Shown here piece by piece: positions 1 through 5,042 of a DNA stretch of 5,315 nt (positions are counted from its first letter, which is position 1; each line of letters begins with the position of its first letter). A program made the position numbers and the translations under genes. Source of the stretch: Lachnospiraceae bacterium (GTDB lineage Bacteria; Bacillota; Clostridia; Lachnospirales; Lachnospiraceae); contig JAAUZS010000067.1 of the NCBI GenBank assembly GCA_014804495.1, positions 1 to 5,315 of the forward strand, in the 5' to 3' direction. The notes under the pieces were generated by a model. It ran no database searches and was not told the DNA's origin. It saw nothing but the letters and a program-made list of their open reading frames with translations.

Positions 1-1010
1 ATCTCACCGATTCCATTCTCCAACTGGCTGATAGATTCTCCGGTCTGGTTTGCCGTTTCTTTAATCTGATGCATGGAATCAACCGCTACATCCATCGTCT
101 TAACAAACCCTAAAGTATGGTTGGTAACATCCTCAGATATCCTGAACATTTCTTTGGTATTTTGATAAATACCATCGATAGCCTCTGACATCTCCGAGAC
201 ACTTTCCTGAATACGCACCACCTGATTCCGGCTTTCATCACAGTCCGCCGATGTATCACGGGCAGAAGAAACAATCTGTTCATTGGCGTGTCTTGAATTC
301 TCCAGATTTTCTTCCACATCTCCCACCATAGTAACCAGTTCCTCAGAAGCAGATTCACACTTTTTAAGAAGTTCAGCCATCTGCATACCTTCCTGCTCTT
401 TTTTGGTCTTTTCCAAAAGGGTGTTCTTGATGTAATTTAAGACAGCATTAAATGCTACCAACGCCATGATTCTGGGTAATACAAAGAACAAAATAATATT
501 TACAATATTCGTATTAATATCAATAGTTCCCGCCAAAAGTGTTTCTGCCTCCTTGGCGGAAGTTGTGGTAGTCAAAATTAACGTGTTGGCATCACACAGT
601 CCCCAATAATATCCGCCAACAACTGAGAGAAAGAACCCTCCGATAGTCAATGCAAAAGTAAAACTTTTATACTTTTTCTCAGTATAGACAATGGAAGTTA
701 TCATAGGAAAAATCATAAAAAGGGTTGCATGATAGGCGAGTTCCACATTAGCAAATGAAATCATAGCGACCAGCAAAAAAATCATTATGTAGTTGGATGC
801 CGTCTTTTCAAAACCGATTGCATATTTAACGGCATGTCCGAGCGTTACAAATATTGTTACACCAATGAGAGCGCTGTTCATAATGGCCTGGTCCACTATG
901 AAAATATGCAGTATATTCAAAATCCACGCTATAACCAATACAATAAAGGCAACGCGCATACATTTCAGCGAATAATTATTAGCTTTTTTAAACTCAGCCT
1001 CGTTTACCAT
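1..1010 (-). CDS. Methyl-accepting chemotaxis protein, six-helix membrane sensor type (N-terminal part, truncated by window edge)
   Basis: This is a chemoreceptor that would signal to the CheA/CheW array; its ligand is unknown. Reading from the ATG at 1010, the visible 336 residues begin with a short cytoplasmic stretch. Hydrophobic segments follow at about residues 18-39, 43-66, 73-91, 95-109, 117-138 and 168-194, which I read as six membrane helices. A 30-residue polar loop rich in Thr (about 139-167) precedes the last helix. From about residue 195 the protein is a charged, heptad-patterned coiled coil of methylation-helix type. The visible part ends at SISQLENGIGEI, the stretch that in MCPs comes just before the conserved IAxQTNLLALNA hairpin tip, so the conserved core lies beyond base 1. 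No separate periplasmic domain and no clear HAMP is seen between the last helix and the coiled coil. A GGAGG at 1021-1025 lies 10 bases before the ATG and supports this start. Family assignment is strong; the helix count is by eye. Confidence 0.92.
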   Translation of the reverse strand, partial: MVNEAEFKKANNYSLKCMRVAFIVLVIAWILNILHIFIVDQAIMNSALIGVTIFVTLGHAVKYAIGFEKTASNYIMIFLLVAMISFANVELAYHATLFMIFPMITSIVYTEKKYKSFTFALTIGGFFLSVVGGYYWGLCDANTLILTTTTSAKEAETLLAGTIDINTNIVNIILFFVLPRIMALVAFNAVLNYIKNTLLEKTKKEQEGMQMAELLKKCESASEELVTMVGDVEENLENSRHANEQIVSSARDTSADCDESRNQVVRIQESVSEMSEAIDGIYQNTKEMFRISEDVTNHTLGFVKTMDVAVDSMHQIKETANQTGESISQLENGIGE

Positions 1011-1020
1011 ACTTCCCAAT

Positions 1021-1025
1021 CCTCC
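1021..1025 (-). promoter_or_regulatory. Ribosome binding site of the chemotaxis receptor gene
   Basis: The minus strand reads GGAGG here, 10 bases before the ATG at 1010. It is the only good Shine-Dalgarno match near the start of this reading frame and so fixes the start codon. Confidence 0.65.
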
Positions 1026-1035
1026 GCATTCTTCA

Positions 1036-1080
1036 ACCTTTTATTACTTTTTACTTCAAAAATAATATCATATAAAAGGT
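1036..1080. repeat. Inverted repeat in the leader of the chemotaxis receptor gene
   Basis: ACCTTTTAT (1036-1044) and ATAAAAGGT (1072-1080) are perfect 9-base complements. Nested inside, TATTA (1042-1046) pairs with TAATA (1063-1067) and TTTTT (1048-1052) with AAAAA (1058-1062), around a five-base loop ACTTC. The outer and inner pairings share a few bases, so one compact hairpin with a bulge or two alternative pairings are possible. The element ends 25 bases before the receptor start codon, just upstream of its GGAGG. It could be an operator or a leader RNA hairpin. It is very AT-rich, so part of the pairing may be chance. I could not place a convincing -35/-10 pair for the receptor gene around it. 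Confidence 0.5.
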
Positions 1081-1168
1081 AAATATTTGTCTCCTTGGTA
1101 CAATTCGCGTTTTTTTGGGTACAGATTGCAGTTCTGTATTTTGGAGAACCGGAGGTATATAAAGTTGA

Positions 1169-1188
1169 AAAGCCGCCGAAGCGACTTT
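1169..1188 (-). terminator. Possible Rho-independent terminator with a UUCG tetraloop
   Basis: On the minus strand an 8-base stem (AAAGTCGC with GCGGCTTT, one G-U wobble) closes a TTCG loop inside C(UUCG)G, an exceptionally stable RNA tetraloop. It is preceded by an A/T-rich run and followed by TTTTC, a short and imperfect U-tract. It lies 65 bases past the stop of the broken gene at 1253, so it would end transcription of that run before the chemotaxis gene. On the plus strand the same stem is followed by TTTAAAATTTTT, but no gene there needs it. The weak U-tract keeps confidence moderate. Confidence 0.45.
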
Positions 1189-1252
1189 AAAATTTTTAAA
1201 AGATTTGTTGAACAAACCGGAAATCTTCTGCTGAACGTAAACTGTAAAAACT

Positions 1253-2107
1253 TTATATCAATGAATAATAGTCAAAACAAGCTACATCCAACTTTTCAGA
1301 AGGATAATTTGGCTGTTGCCGTATACGGAATCCAAGATACTCCAACGATGAAAGGACATAGCGATACACACCTTCAAAGGACTGATCCAGCCCATAACCA
1401 GTTTTACGCATGCATTTCTGACTTTCGTACTCAAAAAATACAGTAATATCTTTCTCTAGTTTCCCAGTGCACCCGCCCCATACATGAATGATATTAGCTG
1501 TAAATCCAAAGGAAGCTGCCCACATTGCCTCCCTTAAGTTTCTTGTTATTCTCTGGATATTCACTGACGGGTTTTCCGCAAAAGTCCATGCAGTAATAAA
1601 TCCATGTATCTACGATTCCATATAGCCATAAAGGGGCAGCACGTTGTACTTCATTCCGAATCTTCTGTATCATAATGGACCAGTCGCCTAAAACTTTATC
1701 TATGAATGGTCCTTTGTCCCATATAAATAACTCAATAATCCCAAGCAGCATCTGACAGGAATCCATGCAACGAGAAAGGTTCAGATGCTCTATTATTTTG
1801 GCTTCCTCCTCAGTTAACTCCCGCAATTTGATTTGTACCGGCTCTTTCTGATAACAAAATTCCGCCCACATCCCGAAATCATCAAACACTTCATATGCTG
1901 TAAAAAAGCTGCGTAACTGATACAAACGAATGTTTTGCTTTCATCAGTACATTGAACAGCAAGCCCATGTTCTTTTGCATATGTGCATATTGCGTTCTGT
2001 ACGTCAACTGCATTATATTTCTTTTTTAATCTTCCGGAGAAACCTACTGAGTTCATTGTTAACCACTTTTCTACTTCATTGCTAATCTGGCGTAAATCGA
2101 TCTTAAT
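1253..2107 (-). pseudogene. Frameshifted gene of about 284 codons, function not recognised
   Basis: Three adjoining minus-strand reading frames look like one broken gene. The first segment runs from about 2107 to 1925 and includes NSVGFSGRLKKKYNAVDVQ. The second (about 1925-1535) includes IELFIWDKGPFIDKVLGDW. The third runs to the stop at 1253 and includes WAASFGFTANIIHVWGGCTG. The first and third segments share a frame and only the middle one is shifted, so two indels of opposite sign, near 1925 and near 1525-1555, explain the break. The first frame meets a stop at 1814 without them. The protein is rich in Trp, Tyr and Cys, shows no signal peptide or clear membrane helix, and matches no family I can name. 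The first frame is open up to the stop of the gene before it (2111). Its best start would be an ATT at 2107 followed by KIDLRQISNEVEKWL, perhaps a mutated ATG; the first ATG, at 2056, has no ribosome site. Sequencing error is the alternative explanation. Confidence 0.7.
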
Positions 2108-2110
2108 TTG

Positions 2111-2313
2111 TCACTCTAATAGACCATATTCTTTATACAGTGCAATTATACGATTGTAAAATGACCGATTTCCCATGTACTGTCGATATGTTGCAGATTT
2201 TTCCTTGCCCTGCATCTTCAGTTCGTTCATCATATTTTTTCAGACTCGGATTGTTCAAGAATCATTTTCATCATAGATTCAAAAGTCTCTAATCGTTTCA
2301 AATTTATGACCAT
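2111..2313 (-). pseudogene. Small gene (~66 codons) split by an internal stop, unknown function
   Basis: The first part starts at ATG 2313 (or codon 3, see below) and reads LKRLETFESMMKMILEQSE before a TGA at 2230-2232. The second part continues in the -1 frame from ATG 2230 (NELKMQGKEKSATYRQYMG) to a stop at 2111. Together they make one short, charged, helical, soluble protein ending in LYKEYGLLE. From memory this resembles a family of ~65-residue hypothetical proteins in Clostridia with LKRLExFExMM near the start and a GK-K-TYRQ-G core; I could not check this. The ribosome site AAAGGAG sits only one base before ATG 2313 but seven bases before codon 3, an ATA (2305-2307). That suggests the original start was an ATG there, since mutated. 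The TGATG junction could instead let ribosomes stop and restart, giving two tiny peptides of 27 and 39 residues. It follows the HEPN gene by 49 bases on the same strand. Confidence 0.55.
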
Positions 2314-2362
2314 GCTCCTTTCTCAGCCTTCAAGTTTATGTCATTATGCATATTGTATATTT

Positions 2363-2770
2363 TCACTTCAATATTTTATTAATTTCTGACTCTGTCTTTT
2401 TAAGCAAATCCTGTACAAATTCCAGAAGTTCTTTCGTTTCTTCTTTATTTACAATGTAAAAATCATCATAATCAGACGCATTTCTTATCCGATCAGCCTT
2501 TGCAATTTTCTGATAATCATCCTTTGTAAAGACAGTATTCTCTTGATGAATAAAAATGAGATTAAACTGAGACACCGCTCCATTATGCGTTTCCACATCC
2601 ATCTGACGTGTCGCCAGAAGCGCCTTTATACATTTTTCAATTGCATAAAAAGCTCGATTATTTGCAGATTTATAACAATCCATCTTTACCAGTTCTTTTG
2701 CTTCAGAATATAACTCTTTTGCTCTATCAAATCGTACTGATATCAAAGACTCATAATCCTTTTCATCCAT
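2363..2770 (-). CDS. HEPN domain protein (UPF0332-like), likely toxin partner of the adjacent nucleotidyltransferase
   Basis: HEPN proteins are small all-helical proteins. Many are RNases or RNA-binding toxins paired with a minimal nucleotidyltransferase (MNT) antitoxin. At 135 residues this one fits the family. It has an N-terminal helix with RFDRAKELYSEAKEL (13-27) and the typical ANNRAFYAIEKCIKALLA helix (36-53). The H-x-G-x4-F element follows at HNGAVSQF (62-69), and RNASDYDDFY (96-105) falls where the R-x4-6-H motif is expected. No histidine occurs after residue 75, so the canonical RNase histidine is absent; R96-x4-Y101 resembles the R-DY form I associate with UPF0332 proteins. The gene overlaps the MNT gene by 8 bases, so translation is probably coupled. 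GGGAGGG at 2782-2788 lies 11 bases before the ATG, inside the MNT coding region. An RNase role is inference and may not hold without the histidine; Y101 or Y105 could be sites of AMP addition by the MNT partner. Confidence 0.88.
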   Translation of the reverse strand: MDEKDYESLISVRFDRAKELYSEAKELVKMDCYKSANNRAFYAIEKCIKALLATRQMDVETHNGAVSQFNLIFIHQENTVFTKDDYQKIAKADRIRNASDYDDFYIVNKEETKELLEFVQDLLKKTESEINKILK

Positions 2771-3125
2771 ATAGTTTTATTCCCTCCCTGTCAATGTTTT
2801 TAAAATAACCATACCAGCTCTTTTTTTCTTCAAATTCATCATAAGGAAGGAGCACAAAATTTACTACAGCAAAATACTTCAACGCGAATTCTGTTGCAAC
2901 CTCGTCAATTTTATCATTGTATTTCCAGTTATCCTTTCGTTTTCCTTTTGTGAGAAGGGCTATATCTACATCAGAATGTTCTTTGAAATCCCCTCTTGCA
3001 CATGAACCGTAAAGAAGCATCTTTACAAGATCTTTTTCCATAAATTTTCTGATCATATCAGGTGCTTCTATCTTTATTTTTTCAATAACTTCATTATTTA
3101 AGCTTATATTTTTTAATGTTTCCAT
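2763..3125 (-). CDS. Minimal nucleotidyltransferase (MNT, Pol beta superfamily), likely antitoxin
   Basis: This 120-residue protein carries the nucleotidyltransferase signature GSCARGDFKEHSDVD at residues 40-54. G40-S41 followed by ten residues and D52-x-D54 matches the GSx10DxD motif of MntA-type proteins, and the two aspartates bind the catalytic metal. In the HepT-MntA system of Shewanella such an enzyme neutralises its HEPN toxin by adding AMP groups to a tyrosine. By analogy this one would act on the HEPN protein encoded downstream. Residues 1-38 form a helix leading into a strand. The later strand FAVVNFVLLPYDEF (85-98) has Asn at 89 near where some relatives carry a third acidic residue. 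The stop codon lies within the start of the HEPN gene. The start at ATG 3125 is supported by AAAGGA (3137-3142), 11 bases upstream. Transcription should begin from the strong promoter at 3180-3208. Family assignment is firm; partner and activity are inferred from context. Confidence 0.92.
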   Translation of the reverse strand: METLKNISLNNEVIEKIKIEAPDMIRKFMEKDLVKMLLYGSCARGDFKEHSDVDIALLTKGKRKDNWKYNDKIDEVATEFALKYFAVVNFVLLPYDEFEEKKSWYGYFKNIDREGIKLYG

Positions 3126-3179
3126 ATTGTTGATTATCCTTTATTTTTTCTTACTTTCTCCTTAAATCTCTTTGCTTTG

Positions 3180-3208
3180 ATTATAATATGTATTTTCTTT
3201 AAATTCAA
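3180..3208 (-). promoter_or_regulatory. Sigma-A-type promoter of the MNT/HEPN operon
   Basis: On the minus strand TTGAAT (3203-3208), 17 bases and a perfect TATAAT (3180-3185) form a near-consensus housekeeping promoter. Predicted transcription start is about 3173, giving a leader of about 48 bases to the MNT start at 3125. The leader holds two purine-rich ribosome-like sites: AAGGAG at 3158-3163, with no start codon at a useful distance, and AAAGGA at 3137-3142, the one likely used. The promoter lies in the 106-base gap after the LysR gene. I see no terminator hairpin there, so readthrough from LysR is possible. Confidence 0.7.
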
Positions 3209-3231
3209 TTATTTTGTATGCTTTCACATTC

Positions 3232-4110
3232 TTAATCTTTTTCCGCATTTATAAACTTCAATACATTCTCATTCATCGGCTGAATAACATTATACAAAAA
3301 ACCAATCTCACGGGACTGTATAGGTTTTGATAATTCTATTTCTATAAGTGAGCCTGTGCTTAATTCATATTCGACAAATTGCTTTACAACACAAGATATA
3401 CCTATCCCCATTTTCGCAAATTCAATGAGCATATCCATTTCGTTCACTTCCAGAATATGCAAAGGTCTTATATTGTTTTGTGCATAGTAACTGTTCAAGT
3501 GTCTGCGGGAAACATTATCCTTATCAAGCAGCATAATATTGCCATATTCAAATATTTTGTCATTATCGCAATTTAATTTATCCCGATATGCCGGAGTACA
3601 TACAAAAATATAATCAATCACCCCTAAAGAGTAATACGATGCCATTCCTAAATTTTCCGGTTTTGCTGCAAGCGCTAAGTCTATTTCACACTGCTCAACC
3701 ATTAAACAAGCTGACGCTGACGATGTACAGGTAATAGACACATCCGTATTAGGATATAAACTTGTAAAAGCTTTGAGATACGGCATAAGAAAATGTTTGC
3801 ACAATACATTACTTGATGCTATCCGCAAATAACCTGTATTTTGTTGAAGCCTAAGCCTGTCTTCCGCATCTGAAATTATATTAAAAGCTTTCTTTGCACT
3901 GTCATATAATTTTCTACCGTTTTCCGTAAGTTCAACCCCTTTGGACCTTCTAATAAAGAGCGTTGCATTAAGACTTTCTTCAAGCTTTTTTATCGTTATA
4001 CTTACTGCCGGTTGAGAAATATATAATTGTGCGGCTGCTTTCGAAATACTTTTACATTCGGCAACCGCAAGAAAAATTCTATATTTTGAGATATTATCAA
4101 AGTTTTCCAT
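3232..4110 (-). CDS. LysR-type transcriptional regulator
   Basis: This is a full-length LysR-family regulator of 292 residues, within the usual 290-310. Residues 8-65 are the winged helix-turn-helix: FLAVAECKSISKAAAQLYIS (13-32), then QPAVSITIKKLEESLNATLF (33-52) and the wing RRSKGVELTENG (54-65). A linker helix of about 66-90 (AKKAFNIISDAEDRLRLQ) leads to the effector-binding domain from about residue 94, with its first strand at GYLRIASSN. The domain has the usual two-lobed pattern, including EQCEIDLALAAKP for the first lobe and FAKMGIGISCVVKQFVEYEL near the second. Such proteins act as tetramers that bend DNA and usually control a divergent neighbour, here the methyltransferase at 4216. 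The co-inducer cannot be told from sequence. The ATG at 4110 gives the complete DNA-binding domain; it has only a weak ribosome site (GGGA). An out-of-frame ATG at about 4122 overlaps the leader. Confidence 0.95.
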   Translation of the reverse strand: MENFDNISKYRIFLAVAECKSISKAAAQLYISQPAVSITIKKLEESLNATLFIRRSKGVELTENGRKLYDSAKKAFNIISDAEDRLRLQQNTGYLRIASSNVLCKHFLMPYLKAFTSLYPNTDVSITCTSSASACLMVEQCEIDLALAAKPENLGMASYYSLGVIDYIFVCTPAYRDKLNCDNDKIFEYGNIMLLDKDNVSRRHLNSYYAQNNIRPLHILEVNEMDMLIEFAKMGIGISCVVKQFVEYELSTGSLIEIELSKPIQSREIGFLYNVIQPMNENVLKFINAEKD

Positions 4111-4159
4111 ATTGGTTTTCCCATAAATTCTTTTTATAGTATTTATAATTTATATATAT

Positions 4160-4188
4160 TTGAATTATATCATTATCAAAAGTATAAT
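4160..4188 (+). promoter_or_regulatory. Promoter of the methyltransferase gene
   Basis: TTGAAT (4160-4165), exactly 17 bases, then a perfect TATAAT (4183-4188) form a near-consensus sigma-A promoter. The transcript should start at about 4195, leaving about 20 bases of leader before the ATG at 4216, with AAAGGAG at 4202-4208 seven bases ahead of it. Every base lies within the palindrome that also forms the opposite promoter. Confidence 0.72.
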
Positions 4189-4192
4189 TCAA
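4164..4192 (-). promoter_or_regulatory. Promoter of the LysR regulator gene
   Basis: Read on the minus strand, TTGAAT (4187-4192) and TATAAT (4164-4169) are 17 bases apart. The predicted start is about 4157, giving a leader of about 47 AT-rich bases to the LysR ATG at 4110. Each hexamer overlaps the opposite hexamer of the methyltransferase promoter, so the two directions compete for polymerase. This is a classic layout for negative autoregulation by a LysR protein, though here the overlap is unusually complete. Confidence 0.68.
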
Positions 4193-4201
4193 GAAAACCA
4201 T

Positions 4202-4208
4202 AAAGGAG
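4202..4208 (+). promoter_or_regulatory. Ribosome binding site of the methyltransferase gene
   Basis: AAAGGAG lies seven bases before the ATG at 4216, ideal spacing, and fixes the start codon. It contrasts with the weak site of the divergent LysR gene, which suggests the methyltransferase is translated much more strongly. Confidence 0.8.
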
Positions 4209-4215
4209 AACAAAT

Positions 4216-4995
4216 ATGAAAACATATGAATTTAATGGCGAGAAATACAAAGCGGCCTCTTTACCGCAAAAAGAATGGGGTACAAACCTTATTTCTCAGT
4301 TATCTTTACAAGGCAATGAAACAATACTGGATTTAGGGTGCGGTGACGGAATTTTAACAGAACAGCTATCATTACTTGTACCAAATGGAAAAGTATTGGG
4401 TGTGGACGCATCTATCGGAATGATCAATACTGCAAAAAAACTTTACCGGGATAATCTTGATTTTGTTCAAATGGATATTAATAATCTGCATTTTTTCAAT
4501 GAGTTTGACGTTATTTTTTCTAATGCCGCATTGCATTGGATAAATGACCATAATCTGCTTTTACATAATACTTTTGCAGCATTACAGACAAACGGTATAA
4601 TATTATGGAGTTTTGGAGGTCATGGCAATATCACAAATTTTTTTGAAGTAATACAAGGTAAAATTTATAATGATAAGTATAGGGATTTTTTCAAAAATTT
4701 TAAAATGCCGTGGTTTATGCCTTCAAAAAGTCAATATGAAAAACTTATTTCTAAATTCGGTTTTACAGAATTTACAATTGAAGAAGTAAATCGGGATAGA
4801 TATTTTTCCACTTCTGATGAGATGATAAAATGGATAGACCAGCCATGTATTGTCCCATTTATAGAACGTATTCCCGATACTCTTAAAAGTACGTTCCGTA
4901 AAGAAGTAATTGAAGAAATGATAGAAAAAACCAGACAAACTGACGGTACTTGTTTTGAAACATTCCGTAGATTGCAAATATATGCAAAAAAGTAA
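4216..4995 (+). CDS. Class I SAM-dependent methyltransferase, trans-aconitate methyltransferase/BioC-like
   Basis: This enzyme would transfer a methyl group from S-adenosylmethionine to a small molecule. The 259-residue protein has the class I Rossmann motifs in order: motif I LDLGCGDG (38-45) binding SAM, the acidic end of strand 2 at GVDAS (62-66), MDI (86-88) around the adenine, and motif IV FDVIFSNAALHWI (97-109). The FSNAALHWI form, the total length and the C-terminal region (WIDQPCIVPFIERIPD, then GTCFETFRRLQIYAKK at the end) recall trans-aconitate 2-methyltransferase, which O-methylates carboxylates; BioC-type malonyl-ACP methyltransferases are similar. Substrate cannot be fixed from sequence. 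No signal peptide or membrane segment is present, so it is cytosolic. It stands alone, divergent from the LysR gene, and is probably its target. No hairpin terminator is visible in the 47 bases before the convergent gene. Coding is AT-rich, like the LysR gene. Confidence 0.92.
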   Translation: MKTYEFNGEKYKAASLPQKEWGTNLISQLSLQGNETILDLGCGDGILTEQLSLLVPNGKVLGVDASIGMINTAKKLYRDNLDFVQMDINNLHFFNEFDVIFSNAALHWINDHNLLLHNTFAALQTNGIILWSFGGHGNITNFFEVIQGKIYNDKYRDFFKNFKMPWFMPSKSQYEKLISKFGFTEFTIEEVNRDRYFSTSDEMIKWIDQPCIVPFIERIPDTLKSTFRKEVIEEMIEKTRQTDGTCFETFRRLQIYAKK

Positions 4996-5042
4996 TTTAA
5001 AAACAAACTAAGTCTTTCCTTTAATATGGGGATATATCACTT

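Larger units (their letters stand above)
4160..4192. promoter_or_regulatory. 33-bp palindrome: likely operator fused with two overlapping divergent promoters
   Basis: TTGAATTATA (4160-4169) and TATAATTCAA (4183-4192) are perfect 10-base inverted copies separated by 13 bases. Because each arm contains a -35 hexamer on one strand and a -10 hexamer on the other, the element reads TTGAAT-N17-TATAAT in both directions. A LysR tetramer or another dimeric regulator could bind the symmetrical arms. The spacer (4170-4182) is not symmetrical. Confidence 0.72.
4113..4200. repeat. Outer 8-base inverted repeat flanking the divergent promoter
   Basis: TGGTTTTC (4113-4120) and GAAAACCA (4193-4200) are perfect inverted copies bracketing the LysR/methyltransferase intergenic region. 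One copy sits next to the LysR start codon over its weak ribosome site. The other lies at the predicted start of the methyltransferase transcript. The centre (about 4156) does not coincide with that of the inner palindrome. They could be paired regulator sites; eight bases in AT-rich DNA may also be chance. Confidence 0.35.

Noticed and set aside
793..1082. Two plus-strand frames of 60 and 82 codons
   Set aside because: They lie mostly opposite the receptor's membrane segment, whose coding is convincing, and have no ribosome sites of their own.
1011..1252. Promoter for the chemotaxis receptor
   Set aside because: AT-rich TATGAT/TATTAT stretches exist near 1060-1075, but no -35 partner at 16-18 bases and no convincing motility-type sigma factor site was found.
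1087..1446. Open plus-strand frame of 119 codons
   Set aside because: Its 3' part runs antisense to the third segment of the broken gene and its 5' part crosses the hairpin region. It has no ribosome site and a basic, low-complexity composition typical of a shadow frame.
2228..2245. Programmed -1 frameshift in the small gene
   Set aside because: The A-rich run before the stop does not form an X-XXY-YYZ slippery heptamer in the right phase, and no stimulatory hairpin follows. Decay or stop-restart explains it better.
4723..5006. Minus-strand frames of 84 and 91 codons opposite the methyltransferase C-terminus
   Set aside because: They are antisense to well-supported coding sequence with family motifs, and their Phe/Ser/Ile-rich composition reflects the opposite AT-rich codons.
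4996..5042. Shared terminator between the convergent genes
   Set aside because: I looked for a hairpin in the gap. GGGATA and TATCCC can pair only over a long loop reaching into the coding region, which is not convincing.
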